This document shows positions 27,795 to 39,147 of a DNA stretch of 64,000 bases, piece by piece; position 1 is the stretch's first letter, and each line of letters begins with the position of its first letter. The stretch comes from Stenotrophomonas sp. VV52. GTDB lineage: Bacteria > Pseudomonadota > Gammaproteobacteria > Xanthomonadales > Xanthomonadaceae. Where the stretch lies: the NCBI RefSeq assembly GCF_002893095.1, contig NZ_PKQQ01000008.1, positions 62,001 through 126,000 of the forward strand. The letters run 5' to 3'. The notes beneath the pieces were generated by a model. It saw only the letters and a program-made list of their open reading frames with translations, was not told the DNA's origin and did not search any database. The position numbers and the translations under genes were made by a program.

Positions 27795-29638
27795 ACAAGA
27801 CCGGCCGCAACCGTGCCCGCAACAGCTTCAACCTGCGCCAGCGCCTGAAGTGGGTCGGACTGGCGCTGGGCCTGTGCTCGGTCTCGCTGGTTGGCCGCGC
27901 CGCCTACGTGCAGCTGGTCAACAGCGACTTCTACCAGCGCCAGGGCGAAGCGCGTTACCTGCGCGAACTGCCGATCAACACCTCGCGCGGCATGATCACC
28001 GACCGCAACGGCGAGCCGGTGGCGGTGTCGACCCCGGTCGCTTCGATCTGGGTCAATCCGCAGGAACTGATGCGCGCCCCGGACCGCATTCCGGAGCTGG
28101 CCACTGCGCTGGGCATGCCGCTCGATGAGCTCTCCACCAAGCTCAGCCAGAAGGCCGACAAGGAATTCATGTACCTGCGCCGCCGGATCAACCCGGACGA
28201 TGCAGAGAAAGTAGTAGCACTGAAGATTCCAGGCGTGGCCTCGCAGCGCGAGTTCCGCCGCTTCTACCCGCAGGGTGAGGCGATGGCGCACGTGCTCGGC
28301 TTCACCAACATCGACGACCGCGGCCAGGAAGGGCTGGAGCTGGCCTTCGACGAATGGCTGCGCGGCAAGGCCGGCGCCAAGCGCGTGATCCGCAACCGCA
28401 AGGGCGACACGGTCGAGAGCGACCTGCTGCGCGCCGCCGAGCCGGGCAAGGACCTGACCCTGAGCATCGACCGCCGCATCCAGTTCCTGGCGTTCAAGGA
28501 ACTGCGCAACGCGCTGATCGAGAACAAGGCTGCGGGCGGCTCCATGGTGATCATGGACGTGGCCACCGGCGAAGTGCTGGCGATGGTCAACCTGCCGACC
28601 TACAACCCCAATTCGGTGGGCGGCGCCGCGCCGGACACCCGTCGCAACCGCGCGGTGACCGACCTGGTCGAGCCCGGTTCGACCATGAAGCCGCTGACCA
28701 TCGCCTCGGCGCTGCAGTCCGGCGTGGTCACCAAGGACACCACGGTCGACACCAACCCGGGCTACATGGCGATCGGCCGCTATACGATCAAGGACGTACC
28801 GCGCAACAACGGCGTGCTCAACGTCACCGGCGTGATCACCCGCAGCTCGAACATCGGTGCGGCCAAGATCGCCGCCAAGATGCCCGACCAGGTGTTCTAC
28901 GACCATGTGCACAGCTTCGGCTACGGCACCTCGCCGCACAGCGGCTTCCCGGGCGAGTCGGCCGGCGTGTTCCCGCGCCCGGCGCGCTGGAGCGGCTCGT
29001 CCAAGACCACCATGTCCTACGGCTACGGCCTGAACGTCACCCCGCTCCAGATCGCCACCGCGTACTCGGCACTGGGCAACGGCGGCAAGCTGATCGCGCC
29101 GACCTTCGTCAAGGGCCAGCGCAACGAAGGCAAGCAGATCATCGACGAGAATGTCGCGAAAGAAGTCGTGGCGATGATGGAAACCGTGGTCACCCAGGGC
29201 GGCGCCAAGCAGGCGGCGGTGCTGGGCTACCACGTGGCCGGCAAGACCGGCACCGCGCGCAAGGCCGGCCCCGGCGGCTATGAGCGTGGCCATTACAACG
29301 CGCTGTTCGCCGGCGTGGTGCCGGCCAGCAACCCGCGCTTTGCTACGGTGATCGTGATCAACGACCCGCAGGCCGGCAAGTACTACGGTGGCCTGGTGTC
29401 GGCCCCGGTGTTCCACAACGTCATGGAAGGCGCGCTGCGCCTGATGGACGTGCCGCCGGACGATATCGACTCCTGGCTGGCCGCGCAGCAGTCCGGAAAG
29501 ATGGGCCACGCCGCTGCCTCGCTGCCGACCCCGCCGCCGGCCGAAGCCGTGGTCGCCCCCGACGCCGCCGCCGAATTCGATGCCGCGCTGCCCAGCGCGC
29601 ACGCCACGTTGCCGCCCGCGCAGGGAGGCACGCAATGA
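27791..29638 (+). CDS. ftsI: Septal peptidoglycan transpeptidase FtsI (PBP3)
   Basis: A 615-residue class B penicillin-binding protein. A short basic cytoplasmic tail precedes one transmembrane helix (about residues 19-40). The pedestal domain begins with [21 protein letters not shown]. The transpeptidase domain has all three motifs: SxxK in EPGSTMKP (Ser about 297), SSN at about 352-354 and KTGT at about 485-488. The last 60 residues are Ala/Pro-rich. It crosslinks septal wall in complex with FtsW. ATGA overlaps join it to ftsL and murE. Confidence 0.97.
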   Translation: MNKTGRNRARNSFNLRQRLKWVGLALGLCSVSLVGRAAYVQLVNSDFYQRQGEARYLRELPINTSRGMITDRNGEPVAVSTPVASIWVNPQELMRAPDRIPELATALGMPLDELSTKLSQKADKEFMYLRRRINPDDAEKVVALKIPGVASQREFRRFYPQGEAMAHVLGFTNIDDRGQEGLELAFDEWLRGKAGAKRVIRNRKGDTVESDLLRAAEPGKDLTLSIDRRIQFLAFKELRNALIENKAAGGSMVIMDVATGEVLAMVNLPTYNPNSVGGAAPDTRRNRAVTDLVEPGSTMKPLTIASALQSGVVTKDTTVDTNPGYMAIGRYTIKDVPRNNGVLNVTGVITRSSNIGAAKIAAKMPDQVFYDHVHSFGYGTSPHSGFPGESAGVFPRPARWSGSSKTTMSYGYGLNVTPLQIATAYSALGNGGKLIAPTFVKGQRNEGKQIIDENVAKEVVAMMETVVTQGGAKQAAVLGYHVAGKTGTARKAGPGGYERGHYNALFAGVVPASNPRFATVIVINDPQAGKYYGGLVSAPVFHNVMEGALRLMDVPPDDIDSWLAAQQSGKMGHAAASLPTPPPAEAVVAPDAAAEFDAALPSAHATLPPAQGGTQ

Positions 29639-31116
29639 GCCAGATGATGTTGCTTTCGCAGTTGCTTCCCGATGTGGTGCTCAGCCACGACCCGTCGATT
29701 ACCGGCCTGGTCCTGGACAGCCGCGCGGTCCGCCCCGGCAACGCCTTCGTGGCGATTGCCGGCTTCGGCGCGCACGGGCTGGGCTTCGTCGACCAGGCCC
29801 GCGCCGCCGGTGCGGCCGCGATCCTGTTCGATCCGCCGGCCCCGGCCGAGCTTCCGGCCCCGGCCGACGCCATTGCCGTTCCCGGGCTGCGCAGCCGCAT
29901 GGGTGGCATGGCCGACCAGTTCCATGGCCACCCGTCGCGTGCGATGACCATGGTCGGGGTGACCGGCACCAACGGCAAGACCTCCACCGTGCAGCTGCTG
30001 GCCCAGGCCTGGCACCTGCTCGGTACCCCCAGCGGCAGCATCGGCACGCTCGGCGTCGGCCTGTACGGCAACGTGGTGCCGACCGGCTTCACCACCCCGC
30101 TGGTGCTGCAGATGCATGAAGTGCTGGCGCAGCTGCGCGACCAGGGCGCGCGTGCGGTGGCGATGGAAGTCAGCTCGCATGCGCTCGACCAGGGCCGCGT
30201 GGATGCCGTGCATTACGACGTGGCGGTGTTCACCAACCTCACCCGCGACCATCTCGACTACCACGGCGACATGGCCCGGTACGGCGCCGCCAAGGCCAGG
30301 CTGTTCCACCGCGCCGGCCTGAAGGCGGCGGTGGTCAACCTGGACGACAGCTTCGGCAGCGAACTGCTGCGCACCGTCGACGCGGGTGTGCAGCAGATCG
30401 GGGTCAGCTCGCGCGGCGCGCAGCACGCCACCCTGCGTGCCGACTCGCTGCGCCTGGACGGCCGCGGCATCGCTTTCGACCTGGTGGTCGACGGCGCGCG
30501 CCACCCGGTGCAGTCGCCGCTGCTGGGCCGCTTCAACGTGGACAACCTGCTTGGCGTGGCCGGTGCACTGTTCGCGCTGGGCCACGCACCGGCCGACATC
30601 GCCGTGCTGCTCTCGCAGCTGCAGCCGATCGCCGGACGCATGAACCGGCTCGGCGGCACGGACGGCCAGCCGACCGTGGTGATCGACTACGCACATACCC
30701 CCGACGCGCTGGAGCAGGCGCTGTCCAGCCTGCACGGCCACCTGGCCGGCCGCCTGTTCTGCGTGTTCGGCTGCGGCGGCGAGCGCGATACCGGCAAGCG
30801 CCCGCAGATGGCGGCCATTGCCGAGCGCCTGGCCAACGTGGTGATCGTCACCGACGACAACCCGCGCGGCGAAGACGGCGACGTCATCGTGGCCGACATC
30901 GTGGCCGGCCTGGCCCGCCCGGCTGCGGCCACGGTGCAGCGCGACCGCGCCGCGGCGATCGCCACGGCGATCGGCCAAGCGGGCGAGGGCGACATCGTGC
31001 TGATCGCCGGCAAGGGCCACGAGCCCTACCAGGAAATCCACGGCGTGCAGTACCCGTTCAACGACACCGAGGTGGCGGCCCGCGTGCTGTCGCAGCGGCA
31101 TGGGGGCGCACGATGA
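29635..31116 (+). CDS. murE: UDP-MurNAc-tripeptide ligase MurE (meso-diaminopimelate adding)
   Basis: A 493-residue cytoplasmic ATP-dependent ligase that adds the third stem residue. The ATP P-loop is [15 protein letters not shown] (about residues 104-118); the N-terminal UDP-MurNAc domain shows [43 protein letters not shown] and [17 protein letters not shown] follow. The specificity motif DNPR (in DDNPRGED) indicates meso-diaminopimelate as substrate. ATGA overlaps with ftsI and murF. Confidence 0.97.
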   Translation: MSQMMLLSQLLPDVVLSHDPSITGLVLDSRAVRPGNAFVAIAGFGAHGLGFVDQARAAGAAAILFDPPAPAELPAPADAIAVPGLRSRMGGMADQFHGHPSRAMTMVGVTGTNGKTSTVQLLAQAWHLLGTPSGSIGTLGVGLYGNVVPTGFTTPLVLQMHEVLAQLRDQGARAVAMEVSSHALDQGRVDAVHYDVAVFTNLTRDHLDYHGDMARYGAAKARLFHRAGLKAAVVNLDDSFGSELLRTVDAGVQQIGVSSRGAQHATLRADSLRLDGRGIAFDLVVDGARHPVQSPLLGRFNVDNLLGVAGALFALGHAPADIAVLLSQLQPIAGRMNRLGGTDGQPTVVIDYAHTPDALEQALSSLHGHLAGRLFCVFGCGGERDTGKRPQMAAIAERLANVVIVTDDNPRGEDGDVIVADIVAGLARPAAATVQRDRAAAIATAIGQAGEGDIVLIAGKGHEPYQEIHGVQYPFNDTEVAARVLSQRHGGAR

Positions 31117-32507
31117 AGCGCACCCCGCTGTCGCTGATCGCGCATTGGGCCGGTGGCGAGATCCATGGCGAAGACACCGCCATCGACGCCATCAGCAACG
31201 ACACCCGCACCCTCGCACCGGGCAGCCTGTACGTGGCCCTGCGCGGCGAGCGCTTCGACGGCCATGACTTCGCCGCCGATGCGGTGGCGCGCGGCGCCAG
31301 CGCGATGCTGGTCGAACGCCTGCTCGACGTGGCCGTGCCGCAGATCGTGGTCGGCGACAGCGAGCACGCGCTCGGGCGCATCGCCGCCGGCATGCAGCGC
31401 GACCGCAGCGCCGCGGTGTTCGCGATCACCGGCAGCAACGGCAAGACCAGCGTCAAGAGCCTGCTGCTGGCGATCCTGGAGCAGGTCGCGCGCGAGCGCG
31501 GTGCGGTGGTGTATGCCAACCCGGGCAACCGCAACAACGAGATCGGCCTGCCGCTGGCGGTGATCGACGCCCCGGAAGACGCCGACTTCGCCGTCTACGA
31601 GATGGGCGCCGGCAAGCCGGGCGACATCGCCTACCTCACCGACATCGCCCGCCCGCAGTACGCGCTGGTCAACAACATCGCGCCGGCGCACCTGGAGCGG
31701 ATGGGCAGCCTGCAGGGCGTGGCCAGCACCAAGGGCGCGATCTACGCCGCGCTGCCGGCCGACGGCGTGGCGGTGATCAACGCCGACGACGCCTATGGCG
31801 CCTGGTTCGAACAGCACGTGGTCGGCCAGCCGCCGCGCAGCCGGGTGCTGCGTTATGCGCTGGACCACAGTGCCGACGTCACCGCGCAGGCGATCAAGCC
31901 GGCCGCCGACGGCAGCCAGTTCACCCTGGTCGCCCCGACCGGCGCGGTCAGCCTCACGCTCGCCCTGCCGGGTCGCCACAACATCAGCAACGCGCTGGCC
32001 GCGGCCTCGCTGGCGCTGGCCGCCGGCATCGGCCTGGACAGCATCGCCGCCGGCCTGGCCCGCGCCGAACCGGTGCCGGGCCGCCAGATCGCGCACCGCC
32101 TGCCCAGCGGCGCGGTGCTGATCGACGACAGCTACAACGCCAACCCTGGTTCGCTGGCCGCCGCCATCGACGCGCTGGCCGCGTCGAAGGACGAGGCCTG
32201 GCTGGTACTGGGCGACATGCGCGAACTCGGTCCGGATGGTGAGGCCCTGCACGCGCAGGCCGGCCGCCGTGCACGCGAGGCCGGGCTGAAGCGCCTGTAC
32301 ACGCTGGGCACGCTGAGCGCTGCGGCATCGCAGGCGTTCGGCGAGGGCGGCCGCCATTTCCAGACCCATGACGCGCTGGCCGCGGTGCTGGCCAACGGAC
32401 TGCATGCTGGCGTGCGCTGCCTGGTCAAGGGCTCGCGCGGCAGCGCCATGGACAAGATTGTGAAAGCGCTGCTGGCGCGAGGAGAGGAAACCCCCCATGT
32501 TGCTTGA
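31113..32507 (+). CDS. murF: UDP-MurNAc-tripeptide D-Ala-D-Ala ligase MurF
   Basis: A 464-residue ligase that attaches D-Ala-D-Ala to finish the pentapeptide. Visible: N-terminal [21 protein letters not shown]-loop [15 protein letters not shown] (about residues 105-119), [39 protein letters not shown], the [17 protein letters not shown] loop and VLGDMRELG. It overlaps murE by ATGA, and its last 11 bases overlap the start of mraY. The family length is usually about 450. Confidence 0.97.
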   Translation: MKRTPLSLIAHWAGGEIHGEDTAIDAISNDTRTLAPGSLYVALRGERFDGHDFAADAVARGASAMLVERLLDVAVPQIVVGDSEHALGRIAAGMQRDRSAAVFAITGSNGKTSVKSLLLAILEQVARERGAVVYANPGNRNNEIGLPLAVIDAPEDADFAVYEMGAGKPGDIAYLTDIARPQYALVNNIAPAHLERMGSLQGVASTKGAIYAALPADGVAVINADDAYGAWFEQHVVGQPPRSRVLRYALDHSADVTAQAIKPAADGSQFTLVAPTGAVSLTLALPGRHNISNALAAASLALAAGIGLDSIAAGLARAEPVPGRQIAHRLPSGAVLIDDSYNANPGSLAAAIDALAASKDEAWLVLGDMRELGPDGEALHAQAGRRAREAGLKRLYTLGTLSAAASQAFGEGGRHFQTHDALAAVLANGLHAGVRCLVKGSRGSAMDKIVKALLARGEETPHVA

Positions 32508-33582
32508 ACTGGCTCGATGGCTGCAGCAGTTGGAGAGCCTGTTCGGCTTGTTCGGCTACCTGACCCTGCGCGGCATTCTCGCTGCGCTTACCGCGTTGTT
32601 CCTGTCGCTGTGGCTGGGCCCGGCGATGATCCGCAAGCTGGCCCAGTTCAAGGGCGGCCAGCCGATCCGCACCGACGGCCCGCAGACCCACTTCTCCAAG
32701 GCCGGCACGCCGACCATGGGCGGTTCGCTGATCCTGCTCACCATCACCCTGTCGGTGCTGCTGTGGGCCGACCTGCGCAACCGCTACGTGTGGGTGGTGC
32801 TGGCGGTGATGCTGTGCTTCGGCGCGATCGGCTGGTACGACGACTGGATCAAGATCGTGCGCCGCGACCCGAACGGCCTGAAGTCGCGCTGGAAGTACCT
32901 GCTGCAGTCGATCTTCGGCCTCGCCGCCGGCCTGTTCCTGTTCTACACCGCCGACGTGCCGGCCGCGCTGACCTTCTACATCCCGATGTTCAAGTCGGTG
33001 GCGCTGCCGCTGGCCGGGATCAGCTTCGTGGCGATCGCCTACTTCTGGATCGTCGGCTTCTCCAACGCGGTCAACCTGACCGACGGCCTGGACGGGCTGG
33101 CGATCATGCCGACCGTGCTGGTCGCCTGCGCGCTGGGCGTGTTCGCCTACGCCTCGGGCAACGTGGTGTTCTCCAACTACCTGCAGATCCCGCAGATCCC
33201 GGGCGCCGGTGAACTGGTCATCATCTGCGCGGCCATCGCCGGCGCAGGCCTGGGCTTCCTGTGGTTCAACACCTACCCGGCCATGGTGTTCATGGGCGAC
33301 ATCGGTGCGCTGGCGCTGGGCGCGGTGCTGGGCACCATCGCCGTCATCACCCGCCAGGAGCTGGTGCTGGTGATCATGGGCGGCGTGTTCGTGATCGAAA
33401 CGCTGTCGGTGATGATCCAGGTCGCCTCGTTCAAGCTGACCGGCAAGCGCGTGTTCCGCATGGCGCCGATCCACCACCACTTCGAACTCAAGGGCTGGCC
33501 GGAGCCGCGCGTGATCGTGCGCTTCTGGATCATCTCGGTGGTGCTGGTGCTGATCGGCCTGGCCACGTTGAAGGTCCGCTGA
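32497..33582 (+). CDS. mraY: Phospho-MurNAc-pentapeptide transferase MraY
   Basis: A 361-residue polytopic inner-membrane enzyme that makes lipid I from UDP-MurNAc-pentapeptide and undecaprenyl phosphate. About ten transmembrane helices are present. Signature segments are [10 protein letters not shown], the Asp-rich [49 protein letters not shown] and the [16 protein letters not shown] loop. It is followed directly by ftsW in a TGATG junction; murD, which sits between them in E. coli, is absent. Confidence 0.98.
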   Translation: MLLELARWLQQLESLFGLFGYLTLRGILAALTALFLSLWLGPAMIRKLAQFKGGQPIRTDGPQTHFSKAGTPTMGGSLILLTITLSVLLWADLRNRYVWVVLAVMLCFGAIGWYDDWIKIVRRDPNGLKSRWKYLLQSIFGLAAGLFLFYTADVPAALTFYIPMFKSVALPLAGISFVAIAYFWIVGFSNAVNLTDGLDGLAIMPTVLVACALGVFAYASGNVVFSNYLQIPQIPGAGELVIICAAIAGAGLGFLWFNTYPAMVFMGDIGALALGAVLGTIAVITRQELVLVIMGGVFVIETLSVMIQVASFKLTGKRVFRMAPIHHHFELKGWPEPRVIVRFWIISVVLVLIGLATLKVR

Positions 33583-34907
33583 TGAACGACCTGTCGCGCC
33601 AGGCAACCCGCCTTGAAGCCATCGGAGGCCACTTCGACAAGTGGCTGCTGGGCGCGATCATCGCGCTCACCGGGCTGGGTGTGGTGATGGTCGCGTCGAG
33701 CTCGATCGCGCTGATGAGCAGCCCGTTCTACTACCTCAACCGTCATCTGATCTTCCTGGCGGTGGGTATCGTGCTGGCCGGCATCGCCATGCGCACCGAG
33801 CTCAAGAGCATCGAGCAGTACAACCAGATGCTGCTGCTGGGCTGCTTCGCGCTGCTGGTGGTGGTGTTCATTCCGGGCCTGGGCAGCAGCGTCAACGGCG
33901 CCCGCCGCTGGATCAACCTGGGCTTCTCCAAGTTCCAGACCGTCGAAGCGGTGAAGGTGCTCTACATCGTGTGGCTGTCCAGCTACCTGGTGCGCTTCCG
34001 CGACGAGGTCAATGCGACCTGGCCGGCGATGCTCAAGCCGCTCGGCGTGGCCGGCGCGCTGGTGGTGCTGTTGCTGCTGCAGCCCGACTTCGGTTCCTCG
34101 ACCCTGCTGCTGGCGATCACCGCCGGCATGCTGGTGCTGGGCGGGGTGAACCTGCCGCGCATGTCGATGCCGATCGTGTTCGGGCTGGTGGCGATGAGCG
34201 CGCTGGCGATCATCGAACCGTACCGCATGCGCCGCATCACTTCGTTCTGGGACCCGTGGGCCGACCAGCAGGGCGACGGCTACCAGCTGTCCAACGCGCT
34301 GATGGCGGTGGGCCGTGGCGAGTGGACCGGCGTCGGGCTGGGCAACTCGGTGCAGAAGCTGTACTACCTGCCCGAAGCGCATACCGACTTCATCTTCTCG
34401 GTCACTGCCGAGGAGCTGGGCTTCGTCGGCACCTGCCTGATCGTGGCGCTGTACGCGCTGCTGGCCGGGCGCGCGTTCTGGATCGGCATGCGCTGCGTGG
34501 AGATGAAGCGCCACTTCTCAGGCTACATCGCCTTCGGCATCGGCCTGTGGGTGAGCATGCAGAGCTTCGTTTCGATTGGCGTGAACCTGGGCATCCTGCC
34601 GACCAAGGGCCTGACCCTGCCGCTGATCTCCTCGGGCGGCTCGAGCATCCTGATGACCTGCGTGGCGATGGGCCTGCTGCTGCGCGTGTCCTACGAACTG
34701 GACCGTGCCGAACGCCGCCAGGCAGTGCGCATGGGCGCGGCCGACCTCGACGAGGCGGCTCCGGTCGAAGCACCGGCCAGCGCCAGCGCCGTGGCTGCGG
34801 CCATGCAGGAACGCGAGCCGCGCGCCGCCGCGCACCGCGACAGCGCCCCGCGTGGCACCAGCCGCATGCAGCAGCGCATTGAACCGACCCTGGGGAGGAT
34901 GGGATGA
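33582..34907 (+). CDS. ftsW: Peptidoglycan glycosyltransferase FtsW
   Basis: A 441-residue SEDS-family polymerase for septal glycan strands with about ten transmembrane helices. Motifs include [78 protein letters not shown] with the catalytic-site region, and [20 protein letters not shown]. The cytoplasmic C-terminal tail (about residues 385-441) is Ala-rich and longer than in E. coli. Its ATG shares one base with the mraY stop, and its stop overlaps murG (ATGA). Confidence 0.97.
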   Translation: MNDLSRQATRLEAIGGHFDKWLLGAIIALTGLGVVMVASSSIALMSSPFYYLNRHLIFLAVGIVLAGIAMRTELKSIEQYNQMLLLGCFALLVVVFIPGLGSSVNGARRWINLGFSKFQTVEAVKVLYIVWLSSYLVRFRDEVNATWPAMLKPLGVAGALVVLLLLQPDFGSSTLLLAITAGMLVLGGVNLPRMSMPIVFGLVAMSALAIIEPYRMRRITSFWDPWADQQGDGYQLSNALMAVGRGEWTGVGLGNSVQKLYYLPEAHTDFIFSVTAEELGFVGTCLIVALYALLAGRAFWIGMRCVEMKRHFSGYIAFGIGLWVSMQSFVSIGVNLGILPTKGLTLPLISSGGSSILMTCVAMGLLLRVSYELDRAERRQAVRMGAADLDEAAPVEAPASASAVAAAMQEREPRAAAHRDSAPRGTSRMQQRIEPTLGRMG

Positions 34908-35989
34908 ACGCCTCTTCTTCGCAGCGTCCGGTGATGATCATGGCCGGTGGCACCGGCGGCCACATTTTCCCCGGCCTGGCCGTGGCCCGGGTGCTGCGCG
35001 CGCGTGGCATTCCGGTGACCTGGCTGGGCAGCGACGGCGGCATGGAAACCCGGCTGGTGCCGCAGCACGACATCCACATCGACACGCTGGCGATCAGTGG
35101 CCTGCGCGGCAAGGGCAAGCTGGCCCTGCTGACCGCGCCCGGGCGCCTGCTGCGCGCGGTGCGATCGGCCGGCTTCCTGATCCGCGACCGCCAGCCGCGT
35201 GCGGTGATCGCCTTCGGTGGCTTCGCCTCCGGTCCCGGCGGCCTGGCCGCGCGCCTGCACGGCCTGCCGCTGCTGGTGCACGAACAGAACCGCGCGCCGG
35301 GCCTGACCAACCGCGTGCTGTCGCGCTTCGCGCGGCGGCTGCTGACCGGCTTCCCGGGCAGCTTCGCGCAGCGCGAGGAAGCGGTGGGCAACCCGGTCCG
35401 CGCCGAAATCGCCGCGATCGCCGCGCCGGAACAGCGCCTGGCCGACCGCCAGGGCCCGCTGCGGCTGCTGGTGCTGGGTGGCAGCCAGGGCGCACGCGCG
35501 CTCAACAACGCGGTGCCCAATGCATTGGCCGCGCTGGGCGACAGCGTGTCCGTGCAGGTGCGCCACCAGAGCGGCGAAAAGCTGCACGCCGAAGCGCTGA
35601 AGGCCTACCAGGACGCGGGCGTCAGCGCGCAGGTGGAACCGTTCATCGCCGACATGGCCGAGGCCTTCGGCTGGGCCGACCTGGTGGTGTGCCGTTCCGG
35701 TGCTTCCACCCTGGCCGAGCTGTGCGCGGTCGGCGTGGGCAGCGTGCTGGTGCCGTTCGCCGCCGCGGTCGACGACCACCAGACCCGCAACGCCGAGTAC
35801 CTGGTCGAGCGTGGCGCGGCCGTGCTGCTGAAGCAGGACGACGCGCTCGCCCCTGCACTGCAGGGCGTGCTGCGCGAGCTGGCCACGAATCCCGGCCGAC
35901 GCATGCAGATGGCCGTGGCCGCGCGTGCGCTGGCCAAGGTCGATGCCGCAGAGCGCATCGCCGACATCATCCTCGAGGAATCCAAATGA
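34904..35989 (+). CDS. murG: Lipid II synthase MurG (N-acetylglucosaminyltransferase)
   Basis: A 361-residue peripheral inner-membrane GT28 enzyme that adds GlcNAc to lipid I. Conserved segments are [86 protein letters not shown], the UDP-sugar-binding [16 protein letters not shown] and [17 protein letters not shown]. It overlaps ftsW and, at its 3' end, a nine-codon mini-ORF, both through ATGA. Confidence 0.98.
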   Translation: MNASSSQRPVMIMAGGTGGHIFPGLAVARVLRARGIPVTWLGSDGGMETRLVPQHDIHIDTLAISGLRGKGKLALLTAPGRLLRAVRSAGFLIRDRQPRAVIAFGGFASGPGGLAARLHGLPLLVHEQNRAPGLTNRVLSRFARRLLTGFPGSFAQREEAVGNPVRAEIAAIAAPEQRLADRQGPLRLLVLGGSQGARALNNAVPNALAALGDSVSVQVRHQSGEKLHAEALKAYQDAGVSAQVEPFIADMAEAFGWADLVVCRSGASTLAELCAVGVGSVLVPFAAAVDDHQTRNAEYLVERGAAVLLKQDDALAPALQGVLRELATNPGRRMQMAVAARALAKVDAAERIADIILEESK

Positions 35990-36015
35990 ACACCGCTACG
36001 CGAGGCCGCGCATGA
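35986..36015 (+). CDS. Nine-codon mini-ORF bridging murG and murC
   Basis: ATG at 35986 overlaps the murG stop (ATGA, 35986-35989). The frame encodes MNTATRGRA and ends with a TGA that overlaps the murC ATG (ATGA, 36012-36015). It fills exactly the 22-base murG-murC gap and so keeps the chain of ATGA couplings unbroken. It may serve translational coupling rather than make a functional peptide. No ribosome profiling or homology evidence is available to me; the perfect double overlap is what can be seen. Confidence 0.5.
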   Translation: MNTATRGRA

Positions 36016-37448
36016 TCCGCCGCCTTCACGACACCAATGACCTGGTGCGCGCCTTCCCGCGCGTGCATTTCGTCGGCATTGGCGGCACCGGCATGAGCGG
36101 CATCGCCGAAGTGATGCTGACCCTGGGCTATGAAGTGTCCGGTTCGGACAACGCCGACAACGCCGCGACCCGTCGCCTGGCCAGCCTGGGCGCGCGCGTG
36201 ATGCGCGGCCATTCGGCGGCCAACGTGCTGGGTACCGACTGCGTGGTGGTGTCCAGCGCGATCCGCGAAGACAACCCGGAACTGATGGAAGCGCGCAGCC
36301 AGCGCATTCCGATCATGCAGCGTGCGGCAATGCTGGCCGAACTGATGCGCTTCCGCCGCGGCATCGCGGTGGCCGGTACCCACGGCAAGACCACCACCAC
36401 CAGCCTCACTGCGGCGGTGCTGAGCGAAGGCGGGCTGGACCCGACCTTCGTGATCGGCGGCCAGCTGCTGGCGGCCGGTGCCAACGCCAAGCTCGGCGGC
36501 GGGCAGTGGCTGGTGGCCGAGGCCGATGAAAGCGACGGCAGCTTCCTGCGCCTGAACCCGCTGGTCTCGATCATCACGAACATCGATGCCGACCACCTGG
36601 AAAACTACGGCAACGACTTCGGCCGCGTGCAGGCCGCCTTCGCCGAATTCCTGCAGCGCCTGCCGTTCTACGGCCTGGCGGTGCTGTGCATCGACGACCC
36701 GGAAGTGGCCGCACTGGCCGCGCAGACCCCGCGCCACGTGATGAGCTACGGCATGAGCAGCAACGCCGACGTGCGCGCCGAGGACGTGGTCCAGGACGGC
36801 CCGCGCATGCGCTTCACCCTGCGCCTGCCGGAAGGCAGCAGCCATCCGGTGACCCTGGCCCTGCCGGGCGCGCACAACGTGCTCAACGCCCTGGCCGCTG
36901 CTGCGGTGGGCTGGCAGCTGGGTGTGGCGCCGGACGCCATCGCGCGCGCGCTGGAAAGCTTCGCCGGCATCGGCCGCCGCTTCAACGACCTGGGCATCGT
37001 CACCACCAGGACCGGTGCGCGCGTGCGGGTGATCGACGACTACGGCCACCACCCGCGCGAGCTGGCGGCGGTGTTCGCTGCCGCCCGTGGCGGCTGGCCG
37101 GACCAGCGCCTGGTCGTGGCCTTCCAGCCGCACCGCTACAGCCGCACCCGTGACCAGTTCGACGCGTTCGCCGCGGTGCTGTCCGAAGTGGACGCACTGG
37201 TGTTGAGCGAGGTCTACCCGGCCGGCGAAGCGCCGATTCCCGGTGCCGACTCGCGCTCGCTGGCGCGCGCCATCCGCGCGCGCGGCCGCAGCGAGCCGGT
37301 CGTGGTCGGCGTAGCGGCCGAACTGCAGAACGTGCTGCCCGATGTCCTGCAGGACGGCGACCTGCTGCTGATGATGGGCGCCGGCGATATCGGCCACGTG
37401 GCCCACGTCGTCGCTACCGAAGGTTTTGGCGAGGGCCCTGCCGCATGA
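36012..37448 (+). CDS. murC: UDP-N-acetylmuramate-L-alanine ligase MurC
   Basis: The 478-residue ligase that adds the first amino acid of the stem peptide. I chose ATG 36012 because it gives the usual MIRRLHD...[19 protein letters not shown]-terminus. The P-loop is [13 protein letters not shown] (about residues 121-133), with [27 protein letters not shown], the RFNDLG region, [15 protein letters not shown] and [12 protein letters not shown]. It starts inside the mini-ORF stop and overlaps ddlB through ATGA. Confidence 0.98.
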   Translation: MIRRLHDTNDLVRAFPRVHFVGIGGTGMSGIAEVMLTLGYEVSGSDNADNAATRRLASLGARVMRGHSAANVLGTDCVVVSSAIREDNPELMEARSQRIPIMQRAAMLAELMRFRRGIAVAGTHGKTTTTSLTAAVLSEGGLDPTFVIGGQLLAAGANAKLGGGQWLVAEADESDGSFLRLNPLVSIITNIDADHLENYGNDFGRVQAAFAEFLQRLPFYGLAVLCIDDPEVAALAAQTPRHVMSYGMSSNADVRAEDVVQDGPRMRFTLRLPEGSSHPVTLALPGAHNVLNALAAAAVGWQLGVAPDAIARALESFAGIGRRFNDLGIVTTRTGARVRVIDDYGHHPRELAAVFAAARGGWPDQRLVVAFQPHRYSRTRDQFDAFAAVLSEVDALVLSEVYPAGEAPIPGADSRSLARAIRARGRSEPVVVGVAAELQNVLPDVLQDGDLLLMMGAGDIGHVAHVVATEGFGEGPAA

Positions 37449-38407
37449 ACACGCCTGTCTTCCCGCCGCTGCGCGTCACCGATCCGGCCCTGTTCGGCCG
37501 TGTCGCCGTGCTGCTGGGCGGCACCTCCAGCGAACGCGAAGTGTCGCTGGATTCCGGTCGCAACGTGATCGAGGCGCTGCGCGCGCGCGGCGTCAACGCG
37601 ATCGCCGTGGACGGCATCCCGGCGCTGACCCTGGCGCTGGTGGAAAAGCGCTTCGATCGCGTCTTCAACATCCTGCACGGCCACAACGGTGGCGGTGAGG
37701 ACGGCATCGTGCAGGGGCTGATGGAGGCCTTCGGCGTGCCGTACACCGGTTCGGACGTGCTCGGCTCCGCGCTGGGCATGGACAAGATCCGCACCAAGCA
37801 GGTCTGGCTGTCGCTGGGCCTGCCGACCCCGCAGTACCGCAAGGTCACTGCCGAAACCGTCCACGCGCACGCGGCCGAACTCGGCCTGCCGGTGGTGGTC
37901 AAGCCGGCCAACGAAGGCTCCAGCGTGGGCATCAGCCGGGTCACGGATGAAGCCGGCCTGGACGACGCGGTGGCGCTGGCTGCGCGCTACGACGGCCAGC
38001 TGCTGATGGAGCAGATGGTGGTCGGCGACGAACTCACCGTGGGCATCCTCGGCGACCAGGCGCTGCCCTCGATCCGGATCGTGCCCAAGGGCCAGTGGTA
38101 CGACTACAACGCCAAGTACCTGGCCGACGACACCCAGTACCTGTGCCCGGGCCTGGACGGCGACGACGAAGTCGAGATCCGCCGCATCGCGCTGGAGGCG
38201 TTCCGCGCCGCCGGGTGCCGCGGCTGGGGCCGCGTCGATGTGATGCGCGACCGCGCCAGCGGCCGCTTCTACCTGCTCGAAGTGAACACCGCGCCGGGCA
38301 TGACCAGCCATTCGCTGGTGCCCAAGGCGGCCGGCCAGGCCGGGATCGGCTTTGAAGAGCTGGTCTGGCGCGTACTCGAACAGACCGTGGAGACCCGCCA
38401 CGCATGA
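37445..38407 (+). CDS. ddlB: D-alanine-D-alanine ligase
   Basis: A 320-residue ATP-grasp enzyme that makes the dipeptide used by MurF. Conserved parts are [20 protein letters not shown], the [17 protein letters not shown] loop, [43 protein letters not shown] and the metal-binding [17 protein letters not shown]. The length agrees with E. coli DdlB (306), with a slightly longer N-terminus. ATGA overlaps with murC and ftsQ. Confidence 0.97.
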   Translation: MNTPVFPPLRVTDPALFGRVAVLLGGTSSEREVSLDSGRNVIEALRARGVNAIAVDGIPALTLALVEKRFDRVFNILHGHNGGGEDGIVQGLMEAFGVPYTGSDVLGSALGMDKIRTKQVWLSLGLPTPQYRKVTAETVHAHAAELGLPVVVKPANEGSSVGISRVTDEAGLDDAVALAARYDGQLLMEQMVVGDELTVGILGDQALPSIRIVPKGQWYDYNAKYLADDTQYLCPGLDGDDEVEIRRIALEAFRAAGCRGWGRVDVMRDRASGRFYLLEVNTAPGMTSHSLVPKAAGQAGIGFEELVWRVLEQTVETRHA

Positions 38408-39147
38408 ACGCGGCGCTGCGCATCTTCGTCTGGTTGCTGGCCCTGTCGCTGGTGGCGCTGCCCGTGGTGGCGGTGCTCAACGGCTGGGTCGGTGCCGAAC
38501 GCTGGCCGCTGGCCAAGCTGCGCGTGCACGGCGAGTTCAAGCGGGTGCCGGCCGAACAGCTGCAGCAGGTGGTGCTGCCGTATGCGCGCTCCGGATTCTT
38601 CGCGGTCAAGCTGCAGGACGCCCAGGACGCGATCGAAACGCTGCCGTGGGTGGAAAGCGCGCAGGTGCGCAAGCAATGGCCGGACGTGCTGGAAATCACC
38701 TTGGTCGAGCACAAGCCGTTCGCACGCTGGGGCAAGGACCGGCTGCTGTCCGAGCAGGGCAAGCTGTTCGCCACCCCGCAGAAGCTGCAGGACCTCAAGC
38801 TCCCCGACCTGGACGGCCCGGACACCCAGACCCAGGAAGTGGTGGCGCTGTACAACGACGCGCGCGCGCTGTTCGCACCGGCCGGGGTCGACGTGACCCG
38901 GGTCAACATGGATGCGCGCGGCAGCTGGTCGCTGCAGCTGAGCAACGGCACCGAAGTGGTGGTCGGCCGCGATGACGCGCGCTCGCGCCTGCAGCGCTTC
39001 GTGCGCGTCCTGCCGCAGCTGGCCAACCAGCAGGTGCCGATCGAGCGCGCCGACCTCCGCTATACCAATGGTTTCACGCTGAGCTGGGGTACCCCGGCCG
39101 CGGCCGCGCCGGCCAATGTGGCGCACAGCACGCAGGACAGGACATGA
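38404..39147 (+). CDS. ftsQ: Cell division protein FtsQ
   Basis: A 247-residue bitopic divisome protein. One transmembrane helix (about residues 5-27) is followed by a periplasmic POTRA domain ([27 protein letters not shown] in two parts, then the beta domain with [19 protein letters not shown] and [11 protein letters not shown]). FtsQ recruits FtsB/FtsL to the septum. The C-terminal residues after about 225 are variable. ATGA overlaps with ddlB and ftsA. Confidence 0.94.
   Translation: MNAALRIFVWLLALSLVALPVVAVLNGWVGAERWPLAKLRVHGEFKRVPAEQLQQVVLPYARSGFFAVKLQDAQDAIETLPWVESAQVRKQWPDVLEITLVEHKPFARWGKDRLLSEQGKLFATPQKLQDLKLPDLDGPDTQTQEVVALYNDARALFAPAGVDVTRVNMDARGSWSLQLSNGTEVVVGRDDARSRLQRFVRVLPQLANQQVPIERADLRYTNGFTLSWGTPAAAAPANVAHSTQDRT

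Noticed and set aside
27473..29635. A 720-codon open frame antisense to ftsI and ftsL
   Set aside because: Antisense shadow with low-complexity His/Arg/Gly composition; the plus-strand genes are unequivocal.
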